Positions 1 through 8,939 of a stretch of DNA of 64,000 nucleotides are shown here, piece by piece. The DNA is from Legionella santicrucis. GTDB taxonomy: Bacteria; Pseudomonadota; Gammaproteobacteria; Legionellales; Legionellaceae. Position numbers and translations under genes: made by a program. The notes beneath the pieces are model-generated. The model was not told the origin of the DNA. It made no database searches and saw nothing but the letters and a program-made list of their open reading frames with translations. The stretch covers positions 105,751-169,750 of the forward strand of contig NZ_LNYU01000091.1 in NCBI RefSeq assembly GCF_001468135.1, read 5' to 3'. How positions within the stretch are numbered: position 1 is the stretch's first letter; each line of letters opens with the position of its first letter.

Positions 1-18
1 CTGTTCAGGTTATTCTGA

Positions 19-309
19 TCAATCCCAAAGCACATCTTTATCCTTTTTAATGGCTGCTTGTAATAAACCAATTAAAGGAATAGCTCGTTTTTTCAAACTA
101 ATTTCTTCATCATTTTCCTCATCATCTTCCACTGTTTTTTCTTCTTTTTTAAGACCAGATTGTAAATTCAGCAAAGCCTCGGGAAGATCTTCAGATTTGA
201 TTGCTCCTGGGATAGCGCCGCTATGTCCCATTAAAGAAAGTAAACTCTTGGCTATATCCGCAAAATACGTAATGTCCTCATAAGCATCAGTATGAAACGT
301 AACCAACAT
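19..309 (-). CDS. DUF1840 domain protein
   Basis: A 96-residue protein whose start matches the DUF1840 family: a beta-strand opening (MLVTFHTDAYEDI), then LLSLMGHSGAIPGAI, followed by an acidic, charged linker and a C-terminal helix. The family is widespread in beta- and gammaproteobacteria and has no established function. The gene is complete, with the ribosome binding site AAAGGAG just upstream. It lies about 30 bases downstream of the aminopeptidase gene on the same strand, so it is probably the last gene of a murJ-aminopeptidase-DUF1840 transcript. Family assignment is from recognised sequence pattern; the operon is inferred from spacing. Confidence 0.8.
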   Translation of the reverse strand: MLVTFHTDAYEDITYFADIAKSLLSLMGHSGAIPGAIKSEDLPEALLNLQSGLKKEEKTVEDDEENDEEISLKKRAIPLIGLLQAAIKKDKDVLWD

Positions 310-340
310 TAAAATCTCCTTTTAATTTTTTATCCTATAA

Positions 341-1705
341 TCATCCGTAAGTTTGCAACAAATATGCGGCAATTGTACGAAATCCCATCGCTTCACCACC
401 TTCCGGTTTACCTGGTTTATTGCTTAAATTCCATGCCATAATATCAAGATGTATCCAAGAGGTAGTCTTTGACACAAATCGCTGCAAAAATAATCCTGCA
501 ACAATGGCTCCGGCATATGGATGGTCACTTGCATTACTTAAATCAGCCACATTGGAACGAAGGATCTCTTCATAAGCATCAAATAACGGTAAACGCCAAA
601 CAGGATCGACTGCTTTCAAAGAAACATCACTCACTTCTGTAGCAATCTTATTGTTATTCGTAAAAAATGCAGCGATTTCACTACCCACTGAAACTCGAGC
701 AGCGCCAGTTAACGTAGCAAAGTCGATTAATAATTCAGGTTGTTCTTCGCATGCTTTTACTAAAGCATCAGCCAAAATCAAACGACCTTCCGCATCAGTA
801 TTGTGTATTTCCACAGTTAAACCGTTACGCATGGTTAAAACATCCCCTGGTCTAAATGCATCAGGTCCTATAGAATTTTCTACTGCAGGAATCAGCATGT
901 GTAATCGAACAGGTAAATGACGCGTCATAATCCACTGTGCAAGGCCAATTACATGTGCTGCTCCCCCCATGTCTTTCTTCATAAGACGCATTCCGTAGGC
1001 TGATTTAATGTCCAAACCACCGCTATCAAAGCATACTCCTTTTCCTACCAGAGTAACACGGGGATGATTCTCATCACCCCAAGTTAACGACAACAAACGT
1101 GGTGCAGATTTAGAAGCACGTCCTACAGCATGGATAGCTGGAAAATTATCTTTGATTAATTCCTCTCCAACCCATTGTTTAAATTGTGCATTATGTGTTT
1201 TAGCTAATTGCTCAACTACTCCAGCCATCTCTTTTGGCCCTAAATCACTAGTTGGTTTATTAATCAAATCTCGAACTAAAAATTGAGCTTGTACTAAATT
1301 TAAGAGATCATTTAAATCATCTGAATTGACTACCAAAATCCGTGGCTCAGTTTCGTTTTTCTTGTAGGCTTCAAAACAATATTGTGCTAAAGCCCAATTC
1401 ATTAATGCCTCTTGAGAACAGAAGCCCTGTACTTTATAAGTACTAGGAGGAAGTAATAGAGCCGCATTAGCCATCGCTTGAACCTGATTTTCATTACCAC
1501 AGCCTATATAGGCTTTATCAATTAGACCATCTGCATTAAAGATAAAACAAGAATCACCTATATTTCCTTTAAATTGATGTAAAGCAAAACAATTTCGTTC
1601 CGCAGACGTTAGTTTGCTACTCTGCTCTTCCCACTGCCCCTGTGAAATCAAATAAAGAGGAATAGCTCTATCACTCTGAGTTTCATAAAATAATTTTGCT
1701 TGCAT
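341..1705 (-). CDS. Leucyl aminopeptidase family protein (M17)
   Basis: A 454-residue cytosolic metallopeptidase of family M17, expected to remove N-terminal residues from peptides using two divalent metal ions. The C-terminal catalytic half is clear: VGKGVCFDSGGLDIK supplies a metal-binding Asp and the active-site Lys, KKDMGGAA a second metal ligand, and NTDAEGRLILADAL the family signature with its Asp, Glu and Arg. The N-terminal half is the more variable macrodomain-like region. Length is normal for short M17 members (450-500). It starts 5 bases from the stop of murJ, so the two are probably co-transcribed. Legionella carries more than one M17 enzyme, so no symbol is given. Confidence 0.92.
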   Translation of the reverse strand: MQAKLFYETQSDRAIPLYLISQGQWEEQSSKLTSAERNCFALHQFKGNIGDSCFIFNADGLIDKAYIGCGNENQVQAMANAALLLPPSTYKVQGFCSQEALMNWALAQYCFEAYKKNETEPRILVVNSDDLNDLLNLVQAQFLVRDLINKPTSDLGPKEMAGVVEQLAKTHNAQFKQWVGEELIKDNFPAIHAVGRASKSAPRLLSLTWGDENHPRVTLVGKGVCFDSGGLDIKSAYGMRLMKKDMGGAAHVIGLAQWIMTRHLPVRLHMLIPAVENSIGPDAFRPGDVLTMRNGLTVEIHNTDAEGRLILADALVKACEEQPELLIDFATLTGAARVSVGSEIAAFFTNNNKIATEVSDVSLKAVDPVWRLPLFDAYEEILRSNVADLSNASDHPYAGAIVAGLFLQRFVSKTTSWIHLDIMAWNLSNKPGKPEGGEAMGFRTIAAYLLQTYG

Positions 1706-1710
1706 ATTTC

Positions 1711-3288
1711 TTATTCCTTCACTTGGCCACGAAAATGAGAAGCTCTTAACCCTGTTAATCCTAAAACCAACAAATAAATGACTACTACCACCAATACATG
1801 CAGTGATAATACACTTAAACGTTTTATTGGAGAAAAACTAAGCCAATAACTTACTGTTTCAGTCGTAAAAATTAAATAAACACTAATTGCAATATTAGCA
1901 CAAATTAATTGGATGCTATATTTTAACCATCCTGGGGAAGGTTTGAATACTCCACGTTTAATCAGTAAAAACAATAGACTGCCACAGTTTATATAACCTG
2001 CTAATGCAGAAGCCAAAGTCAAACCGGCATGAGCAAAATGTCGAATAAACAAAAAGCACAATAAAGTATTCATTACCATACAAATAGCGCCTACTTTAAC
2101 TGGCGTACTGATATCTTGTTGTGCATAAAAACCTGAAGCCAAAACTTTAACCATCATAAAAGCAGGAACACCTGCCCCAAGAGTAATTAAACTCTTCTGG
2201 GTTTGTAGCACATCATAGACTGTAAATTTACCGTATGCAAAACAGCTGGTGATTAAAGGCATTGCAAATAAGCACAACCCCAAACCAGCAGGAATTCCAA
2301 TCAGCAAAATTAATCGTAATCCCCAATCTAATGCACTCGAATACTGACTTATACTTTGTTCAGAATATCTTCTAGATAAGTGAGGCAAAATTACTGTAGC
2401 AACAGCCACTCCAAAAACACCTAACGGGAAATCAGTGAGACGATCGGTATAATATAACCAAGAAACACTGCCCACTTTTAGAAAAGAAGCAAAAATACTG
2501 TCAACCATTAAATTAAGCTGAGCTATAGAAACACCAAATAAGGCAGGGATCATTAATTTTAGTACTTTATTAACCCCTGCATCATCTCTAACTACACGTG
2601 GTCTTACCAATAAATTACGTTGATATAAAAAAGGAATTTGAAAAATTAATTGTATAATTCCCGCAATAAGGACTCCCCACGCTAAACCAACTACAGGGGT
2701 AGGCAAATGAGGGCATAAATAAATCGCTGCAAGAATCATGCAGATATTAAGCAAGACCGGAGTAAATGCGGGGATTGCAAAATAACCATAGGTATTTAAC
2801 ACTGCTCCAGCCATAGCTGTTAAAGAAACTAACATCAAAAACGGAAAGGTAATACGCAGCATTTCTGTAGCCAATAATGCACGACTACTATCGTGGCTAA
2901 ATCCAGGAGCAAACAAAAAGATAATCACAGGTGCTGCAAATATTCCAATTAAAGTAACAACACTGAGAATAGATCCTAAATATCCAGCAATACGAGCAAT
3001 AAAAACACGAACATCCTCTGGAGTGCGTGTTTTTTGATATTCTGCGAGTACAGGAACAAATGCCTGCGCAAAAGCCCCTTCCGCAAATAAACGACGCATA
3101 AAATTAGGAATACGAAATGCAACAAAAAAAGCATCCATGCCTGCTTGAGCACCAAAAAAATTGGCAAGGACCATATCACGTACAAAACCAACAACCCGTG
3201 AAATAAAAGTCATCACTGATACTAGCGTAGTTGAGCGCAATAAGCTTTGTCGTTTAGGTACCATAATTTCTGCATCTGTTGCTGACAT
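1711..3288 (-). CDS. murJ: Lipid II flippase MurJ (MviN)
   Basis: A 525-residue inner-membrane protein of the MVF/MOP superfamily that moves lipid II across the cytoplasmic membrane for peptidoglycan synthesis. Family landmarks are the N-terminal LLRSTTLVSVMTFISRVVGF and RDMVLANFFGA, then MDAFFVAFRIPNFMRRLFAEGAF, and about fourteen hydrophobic segments. Length agrees with E. coli MurJ (511). The first ATG has no strong ribosome binding site; an in-frame ATG eight codons later (VPKRQ) is also possible. The gene is divergent from rpsT, as is common in gammaproteobacteria, although here a small gene and a long spacer lie between them. Confidence 0.96.
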   Translation of the reverse strand: MSATDAEIMVPKRQSLLRSTTLVSVMTFISRVVGFVRDMVLANFFGAQAGMDAFFVAFRIPNFMRRLFAEGAFAQAFVPVLAEYQKTRTPEDVRVFIARIAGYLGSILSVVTLIGIFAAPVIIFLFAPGFSHDSSRALLATEMLRITFPFLMLVSLTAMAGAVLNTYGYFAIPAFTPVLLNICMILAAIYLCPHLPTPVVGLAWGVLIAGIIQLIFQIPFLYQRNLLVRPRVVRDDAGVNKVLKLMIPALFGVSIAQLNLMVDSIFASFLKVGSVSWLYYTDRLTDFPLGVFGVAVATVILPHLSRRYSEQSISQYSSALDWGLRLILLIGIPAGLGLCLFAMPLITSCFAYGKFTVYDVLQTQKSLITLGAGVPAFMMVKVLASGFYAQQDISTPVKVGAICMVMNTLLCFLFIRHFAHAGLTLASALAGYINCGSLLFLLIKRGVFKPSPGWLKYSIQLICANIAISVYLIFTTETVSYWLSFSPIKRLSVLSLHVLVVVVIYLLVLGLTGLRASHFRGQVKE

Positions 3289-3515
3289 AATTTTAAAATA
3301 AAACGAAAGATATCTTATGATATACCTAAATCCATTCTCTTACATAATCTTATAACGCATGAGAAGTGAAACAATCATTCATCACTCAGAAACAAACAAA
3401 GCAAAATCAAACTGTACTCAACGAATTCGATATACTGTCTTTGATCCATTTAACGACATCAACAGCATAAAATGCCTTTTATGCTGCACATAAATAAAAC
3501 TCAACTCTGTTATAA

Positions 3516-3806
3516 TTATGCCTTTGTGGCTGGAGTAATATTATTTAATTGGCTTTCGATAATTTCAGTAATCTCCCCAAACATTTTTTGGCATGACTCA
3601 CTATTTCCAGAAGACTGCTGATAAATAACATTCACTAAAAAAGCAGATAATGCATTACAAACCATTTTTTGATTATGGAAATGAGGAGGGAGTTTTTCCA
3701 TAGATTCAACTAAAGAAGAATATAAATTTTGTCCTATAAAATTCATTATCCGTGAGTAATCTTCTGCAGTAGGTTTGTCTGAAGTTTCTTTAATACTGGT
3801 ATTCAT
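3516..3806 (-). CDS. Hypothetical small helical protein
   Basis: A 96-residue protein I do not recognise. The start is placed at the ATG at 3806 because AGGA lies six bases before it; a longer upstream reading has no such site. The protein looks soluble and alpha-helical (SRIMNFIGQNLYSSLVESME, FGEITEIIESQLN), with no signal peptide or membrane segment. It is isolated between murJ and the rpsT leader and reads on the minus strand. It is probably a Legionella-specific gene; no function can be inferred. Confidence 0.6.
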   Translation of the reverse strand: MNTSIKETSDKPTAEDYSRIMNFIGQNLYSSLVESMEKLPPHFHNQKMVCNALSAFLVNVIYQQSSGNSESCQKMFGEITEIIESQLNNITPATKA

Positions 3807-4238
3807 TAATATCCTGTAAATTATGGATGAAATTTGCAATGCAATTATAGATGTCCCAAAAGTGAAACACAATAAAGAGCTTTGGACAAAAATCAGTACC
3901 TCCTAGTATGAAAGAAAATTAGGTATTGTTGGCAATTTATTCTGTCCCCTAAGCCTCGCTTATTATGATCTTGATTCAAAAATGCTAAATCCATTTGAAC
4001 CAATATTGGTTTCTTGTAACTCCAGATAAAAGCGTGGCACGTAAGCAGGAGAACCCCATTGTCAAAATACCCTAATATAACCTGAAAAAAATGAGCATCT
4101 TAGACATTCAGTCTCTTGGTTATAAGGGAATTAAAATTTGATTTTCCATGAGTAAACAAATAAATTATATTGACAATTTGTATCTTGTTGTGCATGATCA
4201 TCATCTTTTGTACCTACTGAATGAGTGGAGATTTTTAA
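3807..4238. other. Intergenic region with rpsT leader
   Basis: About 430 bases without a convincing gene. It carries the divergent promoters of the small hypothetical gene (minus) and rpsT (plus). No RNA gene or repeat is seen. Confidence 0.5.
4170..4198 (+). promoter_or_regulatory. Probable sigma-70 promoter of rpsT
   Basis: A perfect -35 hexamer TTGACA at 4170-4175 is followed after 17 bases by CATGAT at 4193-4198, preceded by TG-rich sequence. Transcription would begin about 30 bases before the GTG start of rpsT. Assignment is by inspection only. Confidence 0.5.
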
Positions 4239-4505
4239 GTGGCAAATATTAAATCAGCAATCAAACGTGCTCGCCAAAACGTTAAACTGCGTCAACATAA
4301 TGCCAGTGCACGTTCTATGTTCCGCACTTACATCAAAAATGTGCTTAAAGCTGTTGAATCAGGTAATAAAGAAGCTGCTCAAGCTGCCTATACTAAAGCA
4401 CAACCTATTATTGACAAAGCTGCAGGAAAAGGTTTGATTCATAAAAATAAAGCTTCACGAATTAAAAGCCGTTTAGTAGCACGTGTAAAAGCAATGGCTG
4501 CATAA
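4239..4505 (+). CDS. rpsT: 30S ribosomal protein S20
   Basis: An 88-residue basic protein with the S20 signature: [13 protein letters not shown] at the start, an [14 protein letters not shown] helix and the C-terminal [16 protein letters not shown]. It binds 16S rRNA early in 30S assembly. The start codon is GTG, preceded by GTGGAG; a weak start codon is typical of rpsT, whose product represses its own translation in E. coli. It is a single-gene unit closed by its own terminator. Confidence 0.98.
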   Translation: MANIKSAIKRARQNVKLRQHNASARSMFRTYIKNVLKAVESGNKEAAQAAYTKAQPIIDKAAGKGLIHKNKASRIKSRLVARVKAMAA

Positions 4506-4524
4506 TTATCTGAATTTATAACTT

Positions 4525-4556
4525 CGAACTGGTAACATGCCAGTTCGTTTGTTTTC
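4525..4556 (+). terminator. rpsT rho-independent terminator
   Basis: An 8-bp stem CGAACTGG / CCAGTTCG (4525-4532 with 4540-4547) with a 7-base loop, followed by TTTGTTTT, 20 bases after the rpsT stop codon. Confidence 0.85.
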
Positions 4557-4684
4557 TGTAACAACCTAAGTAACCCACTATTTCTAATGCTGGTGTTTTT
4601 TGCTAGAAAAGATGAGTTTTCTGCTAAGCACACGTCTCGGACTGAAGAAGCATTGAAGCCGTTCTAAAGCTTAGTACGATATTC

Positions 4685-5872
4685 TTAATAAATAACATTT
4701 GAATGATCCGCTAATTTCCATTTTCTAGCTAACTCATAAGCATTTTGCGCCGCCTCATGTTGTCCATTTTTTCCGGCTATATCAATAAAACTAGTAAATG
4801 TAACTGCATTAGCCAATCTCATTTTTTTTGCTAATTCAAAAGCTCTTTGTGCTGCTTCAAACTGTCTATTTTTTCCTGCTATGTTAATGAAACAATTAAA
4901 TGTAAATTCATTAATTAGTTTCCATTCTTTAGCTAACTCAAAAGCGTTTTTAGCTGCCTCATATTCACCATTCTTCCCTGCTAAATCAATAAAACTTGCG
5001 AATGTGACTCGATCAAGCAATCTTTTTTCTTTAGCTTGTGCAAACGCATTTTGTGCAGCTGCAAACTGCTTATTCTTTCCTGCTGCATTAATGAAACTAT
5101 TAAAAGTAATCTGATTTGCTAAGTTTCTGCTTTTAGCCAATTCAAAAGTATTTTGTGCTATTTCGAAGCGTCCATTTTTACCAGCTACATCAATAAAACT
5201 TGCAAAAGTGACTTCATTAGCCAGTTTACAGTTTTTAGCTAACTCAAAAGCATTATGCGCCAATTCAAATCGTCCATTTTTACCAGCTACATCAATAAAA
5301 CTAGAAAAGGCAGCTTCATTGAGCAATCTACATTTTTTTGCTAATTCAAAGGTATTATGTGCCACTTCAAATTGTCCATGCTTTCCAGCTACATCAATAA
5401 AAGTCGCGAAGGTAATGGCATTGGTCAATTTCCATGTTTTTGCCAATTCAAATGCATTTTGTGCTGCAAGGAACTGTCCATTTTTTCCTGCAACAACAAT
5501 GAAACTATTAAATGTAATCTCATTAACTAATTTTCTTGTTTTAGCAAATTCAAATGCATTTTGTGCCGCTTCAAACTTTTTATTTTTTCCTGCCATTGTA
5601 ATAAAACTATTAATGCTGGCTGCATTAGCTACTTCTTTAGTAATTAATAAATTGTAAACAGCACATATAAAATTCCAATCCCTATTAAACTTATTCATTA
5701 ATTGATTGCAAACAACTACATCAATACTGTTTTCAGGTGCATTTTTTAAAAGAGATAAAATAGGTGATAAATGTTTTTGATATGCAATATGTTTGCTCAA
5801 TGCAATTGCGCCACTAATGTCTTTTTTTATTGTTACCTTATCTCCTAAGATTTTTATTAATTCCTCAAACAT
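4685..5872 (-). CDS. Pentatricopeptide repeat (PPR) protein
   Basis: A 395-residue protein, nearly all of it tandem helical repeats. After an 85-residue N-terminal region come nine contiguous repeats of exactly 34 residues (pattern TFxSFIDxAGKNGxFExA and so on, ending LANxV), then four residues. A tenth, degenerate repeat precedes them. The pattern matches PPR motifs (VTYNTLI...KNGRFEEALxxFExM), which form an RNA-binding superhelix in mitochondria and plastids. PPR proteins are rare in bacteria and are mostly found in host-associated species, including Legionella. The start is the ATG at 5872, preceded by GAGAG; a GTG four codons upstream is possible. No signal peptide is seen. A secreted effector acting on host organelle RNA is inference. 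Confidence 0.8.
   Translation of the reverse strand: MFEELIKILGDKVTIKKDISGAIALSKHIAYQKHLSPILSLLKNAPENSIDVVVCNQLMNKFNRDWNFICAVYNLLITKEVANAASINSFITMAGKNKKFEAAQNAFEFAKTRKLVNEITFNSFIVVAGKNGQFLAAQNAFELAKTWKLTNAITFATFIDVAGKHGQFEVAHNTFELAKKCRLLNEAAFSSFIDVAGKNGRFELAHNAFELAKNCKLANEVTFASFIDVAGKNGRFEIAQNTFELAKSRNLANQITFNSFINAAGKNKQFAAAQNAFAQAKEKRLLDRVTFASFIDLAGKNGEYEAAKNAFELAKEWKLINEFTFNCFINIAGKNRQFEAAQRAFELAKKMRLANAVTFTSFIDIAGKNGQHEAAQNAYELARKWKLADHSNVIY
4700..5617 (-). repeat. Nine tandem 102-bp PPR-coding repeats
   Basis: Nine in-frame units of 102 bases, each encoding a 34-residue helical hairpin. Unit length is fully constant and many positions are nearly invariant (AGKN, A-x-AFELAK), so the array probably grew by tandem duplication and could change copy number by recombination. 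Confidence 0.85.
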
Positions 5873-6301
5873 AATAACTCTCACTATCTAGTAGTTTTAT
5901 TGATTTTTAGCCAAAAGGGCATTTGAAAATCAGTCAACTATCCATACTATGTGTATTATTTTTGCACATAAAACTTAACCTTAAGTGATATCAAAATGAA
6001 TAAAATGAATAGCATATTACCGGAAGGAATACAAAGTGAGTTTCGTTAAGGCTATATTAATCTTTTTTTAAAATTGAGTGTGCTCGAGTTGTCTATGCAA
6101 AAAAAATTAACATGAGTTGCAACATATAAAAGCAAAAGATGACTCTTTTTAAAAATTTTGAATAACGCCCAAATACGCAAGATGGCATCTTCTGCCTACA
6201 TGACATCGTGAGCCACCCCAATCAAATTTGCTCTGTAAGGCTATTATTCATAATAGCCTTTAGCTCTATATATTTGTACAAAAACTCAATTGGCAACTCC
6301 C
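5873..6301. other. Intergenic region
   Basis: About 430 AT-rich bases between two minus-strand genes. Apart from a 10-bp stem hairpin at 6238-6259, nothing recognisable was found; short plus-strand readings here lack ribosome binding sites. Confidence 0.4.
6238..6259. terminator. Hairpin, possible terminator
   Basis: A perfect 10-bp inverted repeat AGGCTATTAT / ATAATAGCCT with a two-base centre, about 45 bases beyond the end of the minus-strand coiled-coil gene. There is no strong T-run on that side, so it is a weak terminator candidate. Confidence 0.4.
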
Positions 6302-7027
6302 TTAACCACCTAAAGATCTGTTATTTCCCGCTAGCGCTGCCCTCGCATTTGATAGATCATCTTCTAAGGACGCGTGTATATCAAATGATTGCATTATATT
6401 TAAAAGACGCTCATTCATTTGCAAAAAGTTGACAAGTGCTCCAGCTACAGCCTCATCTTGAGGATAAGAGATGAGCCGATTCAAAGAACCTTCCATAAGA
6501 TTATTCTTCTCTAAAATTTCAGCCTCAATCATATCAATCACATCTGCTGAATCTGCTTGACTAAGGCGCTCTTTCAATTTCTCTTCTTGACTCATAAGAG
6601 TTTCTGAAAGTATCTCAAGTTCTTTCAAGCTCTTAATAAAGCTACGAACTTCATTCTTTTGAGTATCAGTTAAATTCTTCAACGTTTCTTCAAGAGCAGC
6701 TGACTCATTTTTTTCTAAAATGCTTTTTTTTACGCCCATGTATTTTGAAAGCTGTCCTACATATTTAGAACCGTATATTAAAGCTAACCTAGCCTCCTGT
6801 TCTTTCCCTGCTGCCAGTGTTGATAAAAACTGATACGCATCTTTTCCCTGAGTAATTAATTTTTTAGCTACACTATCAAATTCGGTTTTTGTTTTTGCCG
6901 AGTAAAGCTCTTTTTGCAACACATCCAACTTATTGCAAAAAGATTTTGCTTTTTCTTCCGCCGTAATGAAATTTTGATGTATACGATTAGCCATAGTTCT
7001 CTTGTCCTCGAATGATTTAGTACTCAT
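6302..7027 (-). CDS. Hypothetical coiled-coil protein
   Basis: A 241-residue hydrophilic protein predicted to be almost entirely helical, with heptad-like stretches (NFITAEEKAKSFCNKLDVLQ, LKELEILSETLMSQEEKL, IEAEILEKNNLMEGSLNRLI). It has no signal peptide or membrane segment and I recognise no domain. Long coiled coils and a position beside the PPR gene fit a candidate Dot/Icm substrate, but nothing here proves secretion. A second in-frame ATG lies eleven codons in (MANRIHQNF); the longer form is kept because the region before the second ATG is equally polar. Confidence 0.6.
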   Translation of the reverse strand: MSTKSFEDKRTMANRIHQNFITAEEKAKSFCNKLDVLQKELYSAKTKTEFDSVAKKLITQGKDAYQFLSTLAAGKEQEARLALIYGSKYVGQLSKYMGVKKSILEKNESAALEETLKNLTDTQKNEVRSFIKSLKELEILSETLMSQEEKLKERLSQADSADVIDMIEAEILEKNNLMEGSLNRLISYPQDEAVAGALVNFLQMNERLLNIMQSFDIHASLEDDLSNARAALAGNNRSLGG

Positions 7028-7269
7028 GTTATTTTCTCACTAAATTAGCGCTTATTTATTGAATCAGTTGATAAACGTCCATGAACAATATTTTCTTTTT
7101 TCAAGAAGAAAAGTACCTTTATACTTATCAGGAGAAACAGTAAAAAACTCACTTGAAAAAGCTCATTCTGACCCCCAGAATAACTTGGCCTAAAAAAACA
7201 CATTGTTGTTTTTGATTATGATACTAAATGAATTGTGAAACAAGAATTTTATGAATGTTAAACATTAAT

Positions 7270-7304
7270 CAAAAAAGAGCAACTCTTCGCCGAGAATTGC
7301 TCTT
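7270..7304 (-). terminator. Rho-independent terminator of the 449-residue gene
   Basis: Read on the minus strand: an 11-bp stem with one mismatch (AGAGCAATTCT / AGAGTTGCTCT), a loop of about six bases, then TTTTTTGATT. It begins about five bases after the stop codon at 7310. Confidence 0.85.
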
Positions 7305-7309
7305 GTAAA

Positions 7310-8659
7310 CTATCTTTGTGCTGCGACTGAAGGTACTGTTGAAAGTGACTCGTCACTCACGTCTTCATCTTCTTCACTCTCGATATAACTGCGCCCTAAT
7401 ATCTGGCAAAGTTGTTTTTTATCATCTATCGATAAATAAGAAACAACTGCTTCAAGCGGATTATAATCTTCATCATTTTCAGTGGCAGATACTTCGGAAG
7501 GATACTTCTCGTCAATTATCCATCCATCAACAATTGCCATGTAAATAGAATTTAAAAGCATTTTGGCCTGATGAATTTTTTCTTGTAATTTTTTCTCCTC
7601 TCTACTTCTTGGTAATGAGAATAGAGAAAGAGCAAATCCTTGCCACCCTGATATTTTTGTATCTTTTTTAGGCTCCACAATAGCAAATGCTTTATAACAA
7701 GCAATAACTTTATCAATTAAATTATCTTTATATTCTTGGTATCGAGTAGGCAAAGAAGCATTTCGTAATGACCATTCCAAACGTTGCAACTTACTTACAG
7801 TGCTCTTAACCTCTGTAACATATTCTTTATCTATAGATAATAAATCTAGTGTGTCTGTTGACAAAGCATCAACATGTTGAGGAGGAACACTCCAATACAA
7901 TTTAACATCTTCATCGCGTCTATCACGATAGAAAACTTCTTTGCCAGAACTTCGGGTATGAGTGCGCAATTTACCAGTACTATGTAACAGAATAGGCTCT
8001 AAACCACGTATAAATCGAGGCAAGGAAGTAGCTTTAAAAGGTGCAAGTTGTTCTTCTGTTAATATCCCTTCTAACAGATTAAGAGCTTCACTTTTACAAG
8101 TATGAGATTTTTCAAGACTGGGTCCCCAAAAACCAAATGACACATGTAAATCAAATGGCTTTAGCCGGGAAGCACGTCCCTCCATTTTTGCTTTGTATTT
8201 TTCTATCTCAAAAATATGCTTGGATACCGGTTCTTCTTTATAAAATCTCACCTTTTGCGATGGATTCGATGGGATTTCAGAACCTACAATTTCTTTAATG
8301 GCAGCCTCTTGATCAGCTACTGCTTTAATGCATCTTTTTTGTATCTCATTAAATTGCTCCTCAGTGAGTTCAAAAGTATATCCATGCAACCCATGACCAA
8401 GATCCATAAATCGAACTTCTTCGTGAGTGAGTATTCCATGATTACCTTGAAAATCAACATCCAAAGCAAATTTAGTTTTTAATTTACCCCACCAGCTCTT
8501 TTTATCAGTTGTACTTGTTACACCATAAAATCCCCAAGTCTCTGTGACCTCAAGCAACTGTTTACTTTCATTCAATTTAGATAGAAAAAAAGAACCATGC
8601 CAAAAAGGATTACCTTCTACAGTATGATCAAATACGCAAATAGTTAACGTATGTTTCAT
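7310..8659 (-). CDS. Legionella-type protein of unknown function, effector candidate
   Basis: A 449-residue soluble protein. The start is moved to the ATG at 8659 (MKHTLTICVFDH) because AGGGG lies seven bases upstream; the longer reading adds 18 residues without a site. The N-terminal third is beta-rich and compact (GNPFWHGSFFLSK, VTETWGFYGV, NHGILTHEEVRFMDLGHG, HGYTFELTEEQFNEIQKRC). The C-terminal part is helical and ends in an acidic stretch (ESEEDEDVSDESLS). I recall similar N-terminal regions in several Legionella proteins but cannot name a family with certainty. The Glu-rich tail resembles Dot/Icm secretion signals. Function unknown. Confidence 0.65.
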   Translation of the reverse strand: MKHTLTICVFDHTVEGNPFWHGSFFLSKLNESKQLLEVTETWGFYGVTSTTDKKSWWGKLKTKFALDVDFQGNHGILTHEEVRFMDLGHGLHGYTFELTEEQFNEIQKRCIKAVADQEAAIKEIVGSEIPSNPSQKVRFYKEEPVSKHIFEIEKYKAKMEGRASRLKPFDLHVSFGFWGPSLEKSHTCKSEALNLLEGILTEEQLAPFKATSLPRFIRGLEPILLHSTGKLRTHTRSSGKEVFYRDRRDEDVKLYWSVPPQHVDALSTDTLDLLSIDKEYVTEVKSTVSKLQRLEWSLRNASLPTRYQEYKDNLIDKVIACYKAFAIVEPKKDTKISGWQGFALSLFSLPRSREEKKLQEKIHQAKMLLNSIYMAIVDGWIIDEKYPSEVSATENDEDYNPLEAVVSYLSIDDKKQLCQILGRSYIESEEDEDVSDESLSTVPSVAAQR

Positions 8660-8900
8660 CTCAACACCCCTGTTATGTGAATTTTGGTACCATTCTAAAA
8701 CCAGATAAAGCAAAAGATATTTTGAGTAAATATTATCAAGGATGCAAGAATTTATTTCATAGAAAAATAGGAAAGTGTACTGCCACTATCTAGAGATTTA
8801 ATAAAAAACCACAATAATAACGATCAATTTCTCTGATAAGCCAATGAAAGTTTTCGCTTCTTACTAAAAAGTGATGTTTCTACAACATTTATAATGTGAT

Positions 8901-8930
8901 TATAATATGTTTTACCTATAAACATGAGGG
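8901..8930 (+). promoter_or_regulatory. -10 element and ribosome binding site of the RHH gene
   Basis: TATAAT at 8901-8906 with no good -35 box, and GAGGG at 8926-8930 ten bases before the GTG start at 8940. The GAGGG supports the GTG start. Confidence 0.45.
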
Positions 8931-8939
8931 CAATAATAA

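Noticed and set aside
5208-5657. 149-codon plus-strand frame through the PPR repeats
   Set aside because: It is the mirror of the repeated minus-strand gene; its repeats come from the 102-bp units and it has no ribosome binding site.
6208-6432. 74-codon plus-strand frame overlapping the coiled-coil gene
   Set aside because: Mostly antisense to a better-supported gene, and it spans the hairpin at 6238-6259.
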